A stretch of 64,000 bases of DNA from Lucifuga dentata (taxonomy: Eukaryota > Chordata > Actinopteri > Ophidiiformes > Bythitidae), in assembly GCA_014773175.1 (NCBI GenBank), contig VXCM01002615.1:202064-266063 (forward strand), given 5' to 3'. Below the pieces are notes generated by a model. It searched no databases, was not told the origin of the DNA, and saw only the letters and a program-made list of their open reading frames with translations. Shown here piece by piece: positions 24,735 through 50,544 of the stretch. Within the stretch, counting starts at the first letter, position 1, and the number at the start of each line of letters is the position of its first letter. Position numbers and translations under genes: made by a program.

Positions 24735-24940
24735 ACAAAAGGAAAAGGTAGAGAAGAAGAAAGTGACAGAGAAAAAGGACAAAGAGGACAAGAGTGGGTA
24801 CAAGAAGGAGGACAAGAGGAAGGTCAAGAAGGAGGAAAGGAGGAAGAGGAAGGAGGAAAGGAGGAAGGGTAAGCAGGAAGAGAGAAAGGAAAAGGAGGAA
24901 AATAGGAAGAACAAGGAGGTGAGCAAGAAGTGGACAAGAG
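24735..24940. repeat. Polypurine tract (GGA/AAG-rich), about 200 bp
   Basis: The plus strand is almost entirely A and G for about 200 bases, with irregular AGGAAGAGGAAGG words. It reads as a Lys/Glu-rich open frame in one direction and as Leu/Phe/Ser in the other, both artefacts of composition. Such tracts can form triplex DNA. Confidence 0.85.
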
Positions 24941-25007
24941 GTCCCTCTTGGCTTCCTTCTTAATAAAGGATGACATGGTATGACTACATCCCTGTGTCTT
25001 TTGCTGC

Positions 25008-25052
25008 AACACACACACACACACACATGCATGCACACACACACACACACAT

Positions 25053-25095
<43 letters not shown>
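25008..25095. repeat. Long CA microsatellite (about 88 bp)
   Basis: (CA)n interrupted by ATGCATGC and ATGC units. It lies shortly after the polypurine tract. Confidence 0.95.
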
Positions 25096-25097
<2 letters not shown>

Positions 25098-25566
25098 CAT
25101 ATCAAAGTCTTCTCATAACCCTGGTGAGATGCATACGCAATATTTCATCCACAAATGTTTCTGCAGCACATTGATAAAATAATATTGTATATATTATTGT
25201 ATTATGTACCGTATATTAATTAACTAATGTATTATATTGTATGTAATATTGTAATTGTTTGCATGAATTACTAACTTTGAATTATGAATTATTAAGATGA
25301 ATTATTAATTATTCTTATTAATTATTAACTAACATGTTTTTTAATGTTTTTAGAATTATTACAGTTTTTGTTGTGTTGTTTGTTTGTTTTTTAACAGGAT
25401 GCTTTTGACATCTGGCCAGGGACTACAGGTGAAAATTAGCCTTTGGCTAACTCTGGTATATTTACAGAAATGTTTATTAATGTACATTGCTCCTGCAATA
25501 AATAAATAAATAAATAGCTACAAATTGAGAAATTTATCTACATTGTCTATTTGTATATTTACAATT

Positions 25567-25601
<35 letters not shown>

Positions 25602-25914
25602 AGACTTTTCATTTCCTGAACACTGGATAGGCTTGAAGAAGGCCAACAGTCAGTTCTTTGGTTACCACTTCTTGGATTGTTTTTTACTGACCTTTGTTAA
25701 GATTATTTCCCTCATGATAACCGATTGAAGTCATACATTTTGTGAAACACTAAATCAGTGTATTGCAGTGAAAGGGTGTGTAGCTGAACACAAGGACCGG
25801 TACCAAAAGAATCCTATTTGCGTTCAAACATTCAAAGAACAGCTGAATCCTTGTTGGAGCAAAGAGACTTGAAGCTCCGCCTCCTCCACCCCGCATTCGA
25901 TTTGGAGACATTCT

Positions 25915-25955
25915 ATTGGTTGACTCTGTTCTCTGGCAATATGAATCCAACCAAT
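25915..25955. promoter_or_regulatory. Paired CCAAT boxes upstream of the CKAP2-family gene
   Basis: ATTGG at 25915-25919 and CCAAT at 25951-25955 are 36 bases apart, shortly before the GC-richer sequence at 25980-26090 that probably holds the untranslated first exon. Paired NF-Y sites at about three helical turns are typical of G2/M genes, which fits a mitotic spindle protein. No transcript evidence. Confidence 0.45.
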
Positions 25956-26715
25956 TGCAGTGTAGAAGCGCCAAGTCAAATTGAAGGGTTTTTCCGCAAG
26001 GAAAGGAGACGGGCTGATCTGTTTACTGCTTCGCTGTTGTGGAAATAGTTTCTCCCCGTGTTTTACAGCGAAAGAACACAGCAGGTTGGTATGATTTTAT
26101 TATTTTAACGTCTTCTTAAATATAGCGGTATAATAAGCGTTTTACAGCTAAATTATAGACAACGCTAGGAACCGGTTCATCTGCTCGATCACGACGTTAA
26201 CGGTTTACCGGTTGAGTAACATTCAGCTAATGTCAACACAAGCTAAGGTTTTGTTAGTTTTCGACAAAAATATCATTGAAGTCATTGTTATTAACTTCAG
26301 GTAACTCATCAATGAGTATTTGATTCTGTTAAAATATCATCCAATGGGACTGGGACACACTGCTGAGTGCAGACAAAAAAAGAAGAAGTTTGAAACACGA
26401 TAACACCGCATTCAGTTAGTTTATTGAATTGAAGAATGGCACAAGAATAGAACAAATCTTCACTCATAGCACTCAATGAGATGTGTAAAATAAAAGTCTT
26501 CTGTAAACCTTGATAATTTCTCTGCAAGTATTGACAGCGTGAGTTGTTTCGTCAGAGCTGTCATTGATATTAACATGATAGCCACCCATGGTTTGTAAAA
26601 TGAACTAGTTACAATTTAATGGTTAAATATTATATTGCAGTGGGTAATTTAATGCACGCACGCTGCCATATTCATCTTCTAGAAATCTCCATTTGGTCCT
26701 GATTGAGGCTACACA

Positions 26716-29239
26716 ATGGACAACGTTGCAGTTTCAAGACGAAACTACAGCAGTAAAAAAGTGAGTCATAAGAAAGTTAATGATATTCACCAAACGTTTG
26801 TTTGTCTTAGTTGCTTTGACTCCCGAGCTAGATCCTAAAATTGGCTATCTCAACCTAATCAGATGTTGTTTCTTCTTCTTTTTTTATTTATTCTGATAGG
26901 GAAATAAAGAGAACGCCCAGCCCACACATGGAAGCAAATCTCTTCTCAAAAAAGATGTACCTAAAACAAAAACCACCTCTGTGACGCCATTTAAAATAAA
27001 AAGTAATGAAAAAGAGGCGACCTTGACAAAAGATGGTGCCCATAAAGTGAAACAGAGCAAGATGAAGCTCACATCTGAAGAAACAGTGAAAAAGGCGAGG
27101 ACTGTGCAGAAAGATGGGAAGGGAGGTGGTGCTAAACCACAAACTTACAGTCAGGCCTTCCTCACTGACCAGGCTGTGAAACACAGAAAACTTGTTGCAG
27201 AAGCTCCAAAACCGCCTGCTACTGTGTCCTCATCAAAATCTGCTCCAGGCATGTACAAAGGCAAGATTGTCCAGTCGAAAATTGGATCAATTTGGAAGTC
27301 AAGTGCCACAGTGGGAGAGGCCGGTCCAAAACCAACTGCAAAACCATTAGCACCCAAAACAGAAAGTCAGAGGTTTGGAAATCTGACAAGCAGGCCCAAA
27401 TCTGTTTCTGACATGCCTGGGTGTGGCATGCAAAAGCCAAAATCTGCACCTGCAAGGTCCAAGTCGGTGTCAGATGGACCTGCTCCAGTGTCCAAGCCTG
27501 CTGCCTCCAGCCGTCCCACTGCTGGATTTTGCTCTGCTTTGGCTCCTGCCAGAACTATTCCAGTAACACTAAAAGGTCCCAGTTCCAGAAGTACAACTAC
27601 GGCTCCCAAGGGAAGAGGGATTGAAAACTCAAAGCCAAAGATTCCAACAGAGAAGAAGGTCAGCAAGCCTCCTGTCTCAAGCACCCTCAGCCAATACAGA
27701 CTTAACACGCAGACGGCCGAGGAGAGAAGGTAAGCTTTTGGTACACACACACACTCATCAGCAGATGTTTGCCTCACTGTTCTCTGCATATGAGCAATAC
27801 CTCAAAATGTTTTTGCATTCCCACCCCAGAGCAAAACTGGCCGACTGGCAGGCTTCCAAGGGAAAGACTCTGAAAAGACCCTCCACGACAACGGCAGCAC
27901 CCCCAAAAACCAGAACAGCCATGAAACCTGGGAATTGTCTCGAATCCCAGCCTCATCCTTGTGTCGCAGCGCAGCCTTCTGTCCAGTGTGACCCTGAACC
28001 TCTTCTGGATGATCAAAGGTCAGACACTGCTGCTCAGTGTGCAGACACACAGGAGGCAGAAAGAATGACACACAACTCAAGTCAGCTGATCATGAACACC
28101 ACCCTGGACCTGCTAGAACACTCAGATGTGGATCTGCCAGTTGACCCACAGACCAGAGTGGATGATGTGAGCAACAGTCAGGACTTCTTCTGCAGTTTCA
28201 GCTGGATTAAAAATGTTGGTTTTCACTTCAGTGACACTCCTGGTCTCACAGTGACGCTCCTGGTCCTTCTGTTTATTTTGTTTTACAGATTGTGATAAAC
28301 TTGTGTGAAGTCTTGGAGGCCATGGTGACACCTTCTCAGTGTGAGGATGGTAAGTTTTTTGGGTTTTTTTCCCCCCTTTAATTTAATAGAGATTGAACAA
28401 CTGGTGTCCTGATTCATTTGAAGTACTTCGTTATTATTTGGAAATTCCGCTCCAGTAGAGCATTTCAATAAATCTAGTGGTATTTATTTTCTATCTACCA
28501 TCAAGTCTTTTTTCTGATTGCAGTGTTATAAATGCTAAAACAGAATTCTTTTTTGATATGCTGAAGGTCTCGTGATTTACATCAACACTATAATTTTTGT
28601 CTCTTAAGAACCTCCACAGATGAAAGATAAGTGTCGTGATGCTGAAATGGTGGACAATAAGCCAAAAGACGAATGTGAAGAGTTGTCAAATGTAGTACCT
28701 GAGGACGGTGTTGAGGAAATGGAAGATGAAGCAGGAAGAAATGATGACCTGAAAGTGGAGAAGGATGTTGAGGAAGATGATAACAATGATGACAAGAGTG
28801 TGATTAAGAACACACCGCAGATGGAGGAAGCTTCAGTGGTAAAATACAGTGTGAAGACCACTCCATTCCTGCAAAGGTGAGATCACTTTGTTATCCTTTG
28901 ACACAATATTCCAAACTATTTCAATTTGTCGCATTTTTTATTGCAGCATTTCAAATGTTTGCCTTTTCATTTAGTGTTAAAAGGACGATTGAAGGTGAAG
29001 CCAGCACACGTCAATCCAGACGAAAGAGCAACATCAAGGATCTGAAGTTTCTGACTCCAGTGCGCCGTTCCTGCCGCATCCAGCGCCAATCCTCCCACCT
29101 GCCTGCCATGCTGGTTGATCACGACCCGTGTGTGTCATCGCTGGCTGAGCTGGTGAAGCTGGATGATGACGCCAATGCCTACATTTACAGAAGAAACCCT
29201 GCACTTCTGGATGACCTGCCAGACCAGGAGAGGCCATGA
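26716..29239 (+). CDS. CKAP2/CKAP2L-family mitotic spindle protein, 601 aa
   Basis: Six coding exons: 26716-26760, 26900-27729, 27830-28166, 28289-28349, 28609-28876 and 28975-29239 (1806 bp, in frame). The N-terminus carries a KEN degron at residues 18-20, expected for APC/C-controlled destruction after mitosis. Residues 30 to about 285 are Lys/Pro/Ser-rich and basic, as in microtubule-binding proteins. The family block TAEERRAKLADWQASKGK spans the exon 2/3 junction, and the C-terminus has DLKFLTPVRRS followed by HDPCVSSLAEL and YRRNPAL. These two blocks match CKAP2L slightly better than CKAP2 from memory, but the paralogue is not resolved, so no symbol is given. Human relatives are about 680-745 aa, so this copy is short in the middle. 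Upstream CCAAT boxes fit a cell-cycle promoter. The gene is divergent from thap12. Confidence 0.87.
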
Positions 29240-29311
29240 AAGTATCATGAAGCGTTGTTTGAAGGAGTTCCAAGAAATGGGACTGCAACTAATGCACATT
29301 TACACTATTTT

Positions 29312-29317
29312 AATAAA
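29312..29317 (+). terminator. Poly(A) signal of the CKAP2-family gene
   Basis: AATAAA 73 bases after the stop codon at 29239, in unique sequence. Confidence 0.6.
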
Positions 29318-29627
29318 GCTTTGCTGATGTACAGAGGAAAAAATATTTCTACATCAGATCAAAAAGTTTTAAATGTCACTTGTATTGTTTGAGGTGTAAC
29401 ATACACTAATAATTCCTGTCTATCCTGTCTTTTCTGTTCTGAATTCTATTATAGCTGAGTTGTTAATTTTAACTGTAAACTGAGAGTGTTGCACAATAAA
29501 ATAATTTTCTGCTTTATCCCTAAAAGATTTTTTTTTACTAGACTGTTCAAGTAAAATCATAGAAATATACATATTGTGATCACACTTTTTACTAGTATTT
29601 AGAACCATGAATATCCCAAACCTTTAA

Positions 29628-30180
29628 AGAACCATACTGTCCATTTTGCATATTTGAGCCTAACATATTAAATTTTCATACAGGTTACTGACAATCATTT
29701 CCCAAAGCATACTACTGGAACGGTGAATTTTAAAAAATGTTCCTACCTTCCAGACTGTCATTGGTTTCAGTTCATTCTGGTACGCTATTAAAATTAACTT
29801 GTTAATACTTGAAACTTGTTAACATGTATGTCCAAATGTAGAAAGGACAGTCATGAATGTCTCAGAAAAAAAGCTGTCTTCTGGGACTGTATTCCTTGGA
29901 AGAGATGCATTTTCTTCCATGCAGCTCTGTTGGGCCAGTTAAATAAAATTAGTGAAGTATTTTGTCAAATACTTTGACAAAAAAAATTTAATAGATATTG
30001 TGTATGCTGTGATGCATCTCAATCGTGTTTGAAGGCTCTACAAGTTGATTTTGACAGCATTATGCAAGCTGAAACCAAAGTAGGTAGGAAAAACAATTCT
30101 AATATTTATTGCTCCAGTAATATACTTTGGGAAATGGTTGTCAGTGATATAACTTGTATGCAGGTATATATGTATATATT
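29628..30180. mobile_element. TTAA-type MITE copy, 3' end truncated
   Basis: It starts after TTAA (29624-29627) with AGAACCATACTGTCCATTTT and follows the 9704 copy up to about TTGTATGCAGGTATAT. The right terminal repeat is missing. It lies between the CKAP2-family and stt3a 3' ends. Confidence 0.65.
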
Positions 30181-30579
30181 GTTTCAGTTTCTTCTGTAAT
30201 TTTAGGAAGAAAAACTACAGACAAATCACATTTTTTTTTCACATTTAATCCCACTTTAATTGAACACATTGTAAAAATCCTAAATGCTCTTATCATTTTC
30301 TTTTAGCCACTTAATGGCAAATAATGCTTGCTGACATCAAGACTGGACATTATTTTGACACCAGTTCCCTCTGATCCCAGATGAGACATTTTATCATAAC
30401 AAAATAAATGAAAATCATCCACAAAAAAAAAAAAAAAAANAAAAAAAAAAAAAAAAATCTGAATGCAATTCTCTTCCCCTGATCAAAAGTATAAAAAGTA
30501 TTCTTTTTCCACTCATCTGCAGACCACAGGGAAAGGTTCAGTGCTGTTCGCTTAAAAGGGCGTTTGCTGTCTGAAGGCT

Positions 30580-37200
<6,621 letters not shown>

Positions 37201-38640
37201 TTTGACGAGGTTAGGGACAGCTAACCGTACTACCTAATGGAGGGAGAACAATCCCTGTGAGACTGCATACAGACCTGTGCAGGAAAGCACTGCAGAAGAC
37301 TCTTTAATGCAGAACTAAATATCAAAAACGAAAAAAAAAAAAAAAAAAAANAAAAAAAAAAAAAAAAAAACTGACTTCAACGTCGTTTTAAACAAGCCAG
37401 ATAAGCTAAATAAAGCACAGTTAAGAGAGTCAACTTAAATGTCCAGCCCAACCAGATAAGGCCACGCACAGATGTGGCGTAAGGAACCAGGAAGCACACT
37501 GTGGAAAACCTCTGCAGGAATTTTTGTCCGAATTCTACTAATGTTGGATCCAAAACAGAATTCCAGTCTTGCAAAGATTTTAAAAAGCCAACCACAAAGC
37601 AAAAGGGACTGTATTTAATGCTAATTACCATAGTAGTAGGACCTGAGCTTTGAACTACCTACAATCTCAGAGAAATTAGCAGCAGTAGTGGTATTTAACT
37701 AACCAACAATACGCTCCATGTGCACTTTTAATATGAATGTAAGCACTGTTATTTAAACGTTCTATAGCTGGTTGGCATCATGCTGGCTAGTGATGCAGCT
37801 TCCATTCAATATTAACGTCTGCTTGAAGTGTGAGAGGCTAAGCTAACCTGCTAGCTGCTGTATAATGAACAGTGCGACCTGGCACCTCCTCTCAGATTTA
37901 TTTTGAAAACACAAGTCGTTCTCATGTGATTAAATGTTAAAAGTCAAATTTATTCTCTTAAAAAACTCACAGGTTTCATATTTAAAGCTAAGTAAGACTC
38001 ACCCGCTCCGCTCCTGTTACTCATACGCTTTTCACGCACAACCTTCACCATGCACTAAATCCCGCCCATCATGCGTCTATTGGCTAAACGTAAGTGAACG
38101 TAAACTCCATACGTGTCTGATTGGTTGTTTGGCTGTCATTCAAATTTAGTTCCGGATCTGCTGCAGCTCCTGTTGCTGCTGTGGTGTCGTGACGTGTCCT
38201 TAGTGAGGGGAAGTCGACTTGTCGCCCTCTATTGGTCAAAAACTCACCAGAATTTCACGTAAAGACAATAAAAGTTCATTTCATTTCATTTCAATAGCTA
38301 AATATTAACATATTAATTTATCTCTAGTCCACTGAATTCTTTCTTTTATTAATAAAACATTCTATATATAGACATGATATTTTACAGGCTTTTCATGATT
38401 TGTGTTGTCTGATGATATTTCGTGTAGGAAAGAATAAAATTTATGGTTGTATAACTCCACACAGACGCAAAAAACAAACAAACAAACAAAAAAAACAAAA
38501 CAAAAACTCAGAAATACTCATCTTGCAACTTTCTGCTAAATTCTGATAAAACTTGGAGGGGAAAAAATAGTTTCCCTGAGGAAGTTGGTCTGGAAAATAC
38601 AAGAAAGAGGTCCAGAAACATTTTAAAATTTAACAAAGCG

Positions 38641-38866
38641 TGAGCTGATTATGATGAGGAGGATGAGCGGCGGTTCTGGGAGGAGGATCCACTGACCCTG
38701 TTCATGGACCAGCAGCNTATGATGAGGAGGATGAGCGGCGGTTCTGGGAGGAGGATCCACTGACCCTGTTCATGGACCAGCAGCAGGAGGCTGCAGTACC
38801 AGCAGCTTCTTACCAGCAGTACAGAGTCCTTCAGGATCCACCGTCCTCCAGATACCCCAGGTACTG
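38641..38866 (+). other. Coding-like fragment of unknown origin
   Basis: After removing the artefactual duplicate (38650-38716 repeated after the N at 38717) the plus strand reads openly: DYDEEDERRFWEEDPLTLF, then MDQQQEAAVPAASYQQYRVL, then QDPPSSRYPR. It ends at a possible AG|GTACTG donor. Base composition is GC-richer than its surroundings. I do not recognise the protein. It may be an orphan exon, a gene relic or chance. Confidence 0.3.
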
Positions 38867-38941
38867 AAAGCCCGGATCTGTGAGGTGAGAATCATCAGAA
38901 TTCCATGTCAGGACAGAGAGCTCAGACTCTCTGAGCCTCAA

Positions 38942-38944
<3 letters not shown>

Positions 38945-38991
<47 letters not shown>
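38945..38991. repeat. CT microsatellite ending at a single-N gap
   Basis: (CT)n run broken by N at 38992, then poly(T). Confidence 0.9.
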
Positions 38992-39831
38992 NTTGTTTTT
39001 TTTTTTTTAATGCTTGTTGTGGTTTTATTCCATACAGATGTATTCAGCAGACAAACCTTACATTTAAGAAGTATTTGTAGAGAGTTCATCTCTTAGTTTT
39101 AGGATTGATTATATAGACATGCTTCACCTTCAACCAGAGAGGTGGAGCCACTCAGTGAAATCACCTGCTGTCACTAAATAATCTGCTCCAAATAATCTTG
39201 GTTCTCTCTTGAAATGGATGGATCAGATCTGCTTCCACATCCAGGATTTCATTTATGATGCAAAGGTATCCTGCTATATTCTTTAACGGAATGACAAAAG
39301 CTGTCAAATCGTTCTGCTCGGCATAATTTACCAAAACATTAAAAAATATATGTCAGCACAGCCAGTGAATAACACTTGCAAAATATCATTTACACTCATA
39401 GATATTCTTGTTACATGTGCTGACATTTGAGTTAAGTGAAATAATAAAAACAGAGAACTTACCTGCTCAAGTTTATCAAGAGTGGGAAACGTGAAGATCC
39501 ATCTTTATTTTGGCATCCCAACCCACCTATTCACATTGTTTGGGAGTTGGCACAGAATTTGGGTCAGATTGTGAGTTAGCATGACAGTGGAGGCAAAAAT
39601 AGCTTTTTACATGTCTGGCNCAGAATTTGGGTCAGATTGTGAGTTAGCATGACAGTGGAGGCAAAAATAGCTTTTTACATGTCTGGCTCTGTCTTTTAAT
39701 GATCTTATTGTGAAATTCAGGCTAGATCTCATGAACACTCTGCTCATAAAAGATCTTATCAACACAGAACATGAAGATATGGAATTGTGAGAAAGCTCCT
39801 CTTTTACAGTTTTTCCCCAATCATTTAAACA

Positions 39832-41502
39832 TGTTTCCTGAAACTATAGATCAATTTCTCAAAAAACTCTACACACAATACTGAAAAGAGTTAACCATTT
39901 TGTCAAAACACCACAAATCTGCAAAACGAAACAATGCACTCAAAATCATGTTCTCTCTTCTCAAAACTGATTCTTTCCATCAAAACGACACACACAGCTA
40001 TCATATGAATATCTCTGACAGAGCATCAGTTAAACACTGGTGTGATAAACACTTCCATCAAAATACTGTTTATATATGGTTTGGCTTCATGAGGCCATGT
40101 TACATATTTAAATGTATAAAACTGTGTAAAAGTTGTTTCCTTTTTCTCCTTTTTAAAGTTTAGAGTTTTTTGTCCCAAAATAGGTTGAAATTTTATGTTA
40201 CATACAGTATAAAGGCTGTTGCCATATTGCATATTGTAGAAGAATACTGTGAATATATCATATAAATATTCCATTGACACAATCATTGTATCAGAATAGG
40301 ATATAATGCACATTTGTCTGTCCAATGAGCTGCAACTGAGCTAAACTTACAGCAGCTTCCAGAGTCGTACTGTAAACTTAGAGTTGATGCTGCAGTGTTA
40401 CAGAGTTCTGAGATACACAAATGTTACCTATTTTGGCAAAACTCAGAGTAATTGCTCTGATAAGTAAAATGAAAAACACTACAGTAAGAACATGTTTAAA
40501 CTGTCTTTCTGGGGATGTCATGATGAAATCAGTGCACAAATACAAAAAGGTAACAAAGCAAATATTNTTTCTGGGGATGTCATGATGAAATCAGTGCACA
40601 AATACAAAAAGGTAACAAAGCAAATATTTATTTACTGTAATACAGTAAAATGTTCAGCTGATTCAACTGACTGCAAAAGAAAAAAAAATGTTTTTCTTAG
40701 GCCCACAAAAAATAAAAATATACAATGCAGTGAAACAGATCTACATGTAAATCAGTCCTCCTCCTCTTCCTCTTCCTCTCTGTTCTCCATGCAGCTCCAT
40801 TTTTTCCCCAACAAGCAGAGGTCACCTGAGGCTCTTTATGCTCTGACACATGATTGAAGCGTTTTGCCCATTGAGTTTGGTGATTGTGAGACTAATTGGT
40901 ATTAATCAGGGTGTGGCATTTTGAAGACCAGTGTTTTCCAGGTGAACAAAATGTGCTAAATGATGTGATTTATGCTTAGAGTTTTGCAAAAGTGATTTGA
41001 ATTTCTATTTGAGTGAAAACAATGGGATTGTGCTTAGAGTTTAGCAGTCCGGAGCCTTGTTGATACATGAGCTTCCAGTTTTCAGACTTGTGTGCATAGT
41101 TCCATGTTTTGTGTGCATACAATGGAGAAAAACTGTAATTGTTTGTTCAAAGGAACACTTGAAATAAGATGGTACAAATTATTAAATTGAGGGAATGAAA
41201 TAAGTAAACTGAGAAAATTGTTTGTAATTAAAGGACATAAACATTTAATTTGAGGAACGATTCAAAAACATTTACCCTGGCAGCTTCTGCAGTAAACAGA
41301 ACTGCAAAAGTACTTTTTGTGCTCTGTCAGAGATATTCATGTGTGTATGATTTTGGTGAAAAGAATCAGTTTTGAGAAGAGACCAACATGATTTTGAGTG
41401 CAGTGTTTCATTTTGCAAAATATTTGTGGAGTTTTGACAAAATGGTTAACTCTTTTCAGTTTTGTGTTTAGAGTTTTGAGAAATTGAGCCATAGTTCCAG
41501 GA
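39832..41502. mobile_element. Element with about 180-bp terminal inverted repeats
   Basis: The left arm 39832-40026 (TTTCCTGAAACTAT, CAATTTCTCAAAA, AGAGTTAACCATTTTG, CATCAAAACGACACACACAG) is matched in reverse complement by the right arm at about 41321-41502. The TACAGTTTTTCCCCA word near 39805 has an inverted partner at about 41125-41139 inside the element. There is no transposase frame. It is a non-autonomous DNA transposon or fold-back element, possibly nested. Confidence 0.7.
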
Positions 41503-43463
41503 AAAATGCTAGCTAGTATTCTCTGCTCTATTCTCTCAGTAAACGTCAAAATAACACAACAGTAGGCATAAAATAAATACATGATTTTATATGTTCTGAA
41601 TACATTTAATCATGCTTGAGTCTGTTTACTGCAGTTAGTGTTTGTTTTGTTTGTTGGTTGCTATGGTGATCAGAGGGTTTAAACAGAGTTGGACTTAAAG
41701 TATTTATACTCTGTATGCCTACGTAACTTTACCAAATATTTTATTTTTGTACATTTTAGCTACATACCTACATTTACCTCTTTAAAAAATTATTTTTTTC
41801 CCTTCTCATCTAAATTTTAAAATCCTTTTCTATGTATTTGAAACAGATGATATTCAATTTTATGTCATTGTACAATGACAAAGAAAACCTTGATCTTGAG
41901 TCTTGGTACTTTAATATTTTACTTTTGGCTGAATATGTAATTTGAAGATACACAAAATTTGCTAATCCACGTTCATTGAACTCAGTTAAAACTTAAAATC
42001 ACATTTTTTTTTTGTGTGTGTTTAAAAGGTTTCCCTTCGATCCTGTGGGGTCTTGAGATGATGTGATTGATTTTAACAATAGCAGGAAAAAACCTGAACA
42101 AGACGGTGGTCAAAAAGTTGAATACTGACAAGTTTTATTGAAATTAAATGTATTACTTTTACAAAACCTCACTCACAAATATCAGTCTGCACAAACACTA
42201 TGCTCTTCATCCATTAATCACATCGTTTGAAAAACATGGCCTCTTCCATGACCCAACAGCAATGAGTGACAGAGGTTGGTGATGGGGTCACCAGTGGTTG
42301 CGGCAGGATTCTGGTAGAACATTCAGCACATTAATATTATATACAGCACAAAATCCATGAGGCCAACAGTCTGTAGGGACTAATTATAACAGGGAAACTA
42401 CTGTAAGATCATCAAGACTATTTTTCTATTTGAAGAGAACGCCAAGCTTGAAATGTGTGGCTCATTCCGATATCACAGAGTTTAGCTCTATATTTGTTAA
42501 AGTGAATTAACAAAAGTTAAATGTAGCTTGGCAGTGAAATATCACCCCTCATCTGACAAATACACAGACTGAAAAACATAATTCAATAGGCTTTATTTTG
42601 CTTTATCACCTCCTGACTTGCGATACACACATCTCCTCAGACAGTGGAGTAAGATGCGAATTCGGGATGAGACACTGGGCAAAACTGTCAACCCACTGAT
42701 GAGTTATTTTGATATTTGGATTTAATGACTTAAGGTCATTACACTTTCCATAGCAACTTCTTAATTGATTTGTAAAATTTACTACAAACAAATCTGTTAC
42801 ATGATAAAAAAACAAAACAAAAAAAAACAAACCCTTTTTAACTGTACAGGGTTACTCCTGGAGTTGCTCGGATGCCATGAGAGAGAAACATATTTCTGTG
42901 CAAGAAAGCATTCAATCTATGAGGAAGGAATGTGGCTTGCAACATTGAGAAACATGTAAGTAAAGCAAGAAAATTAGTGTGCTTTGCCTCTGAATGCAAA
43001 CAAGCCCCTTCAATGTCAAAAAATTCCTTCCTTTAGTCACAAAGTTTGTTTAAACATGATTTCTTGTGCTAAATTTTTTTAAAGGAGAGTCAACCGAATG
43101 GCACATTATACATTAAAAATAAAACAAACAAACAAAAAAAAACTTATGAAAGAAACCAAGAGAAGAACTGAGAATATAATATGTGTTTTGAGCAGTTCAT
43201 TTTTTTTTCCTGTCATAATGAAAATGTGTCTGTGGGTTCCACAAATTAAAAAACAAAAAGGCCATGGATTAATTAAAAACATGTAAACCCTTTATCCTAT
43301 GTCACCTTCGTTAAGAGAAATCCTTCCAAAACAAAAAAAACAAACAAACAAAAAAACCAAAAAAAAAAAAAAAATNAAAAAAAAAAAAAAAATCACTTTT
43401 TCACATTGAGTGACAACACTCTGTAACTGCTCCCCTACAGTATATCCCCTTCAAGTGGATCCA

Positions 43464-49535
<6,072 letters not shown>

Positions 49536-50544
49536 CTCTGGACCAGCTGCAGATCCATCAACTGCAGAAGGAGGGGGGGCTGGTGACCTGATGATCAGCT
49601 CTCATGGCAGGGAGGGGCTCAACCAGCAACCTGCCACAACACAAAGTCAAGATGACAGCATATTTATTTACCTTCAAAGTGCAGCTCCAAATGACAGAAT
49701 ACAGATAACAGAGCACCAAGAATTGCTGAGTGCTTTCTGGAGTCTATGTGACCCTACATGTGCCAGTTCTTCATGTATATGAGGACTTTCCAGTATCAAA
49801 CTACTATCATTTTGCTTCAAAGAAAAACATGATTCTGGCCTTGAATCATGTCAATACCAAACAACTGTTTGGCAACTTTTTTTTCCCCCTATATTTGGGA
49901 TGTTTGGTGGCCATTTTGTGCCGATTCACTTCTGCTATTACATTTCTGTGTTTCATCACTTCCAAAACCTCAGCAAATAACCATATTTGATTAAAAAAAA
50001 AAAAAATGTTATGTGTACACGTGAATGTCGCTCTGCTCTGCCATGTTGGATTAAGACAGAGAAAACAGTGACATATTAGCATAAGATTTTCAAAACGTGC
50101 TGACTACTGGGAAGGATGTTTAACATATATCGCATCCTGAGAAGAAGACAAACTACCAGTTATGAAAACAGTCAGGGAAAAGTGTCCTAACAGGCTTTAA
50201 GGTATTAATTATAAGTGAGCAAACATAAAGCATGAGCAGTAAAGGCTAGTATTGTCCTATTTGTTTGCCATAAGCTATTATTTTGTTTATGCAGTAACAG
50301 TGTCATCTTTCTCAGTCTAAAATGAGCAGATATTGGGACAGTGAGGCTTTGTAAAATGATAAAAGTGTAGCGTTCGTTCAGCCTGTGACTCCGGGTCTGT
50401 ATTGTTAGCTGACTCATTAGATTTGCGAACTAATATAGCTTAGCGAGGTGATATCCAGCTGTCAGAGTTAGCTGGTTTGTCCAGCCTGTCCATAGAGTTT
50501 AATTTATCCAGTCGGCTCAGCTTCGGGACAGTCAGGGCAGGGAC

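Larger units (their letters stand above)
23622..25740. other. Spacer upstream of thap12, no gene
   Basis: It contains the probable thap12 promoter (23622-23760, with CCGGA and TAGC words), a poly(T) run near 23864-23883, CA repeats, the 24735-24940 purine tract and a long poly(T) near 25570. No convincing coding exon is seen. Confidence 0.6.
38153..43463. other. Repeat-rich spacer between stt3a and ei24
   Basis: About 5.3 kb with no recognised gene. It holds the 38641-38866 coding-like fragment, a CT repeat (38945-38991), a large inverted-repeat element (39832-41502) and three single-N gaps with duplicated flanks. The right part (about 42.6-43.46 kb) is probably the ei24 3' UTR, with a minus-strand AATAAA at 42597-42592. 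Confidence 0.6.

Noticed and set aside
24595..24963. Lys/Glu-rich open frame of 122 residues
   Set aside because: It lies on the polypurine tract; composition alone produces Lys, Glu and Arg codons. No splice context and no recognised family.
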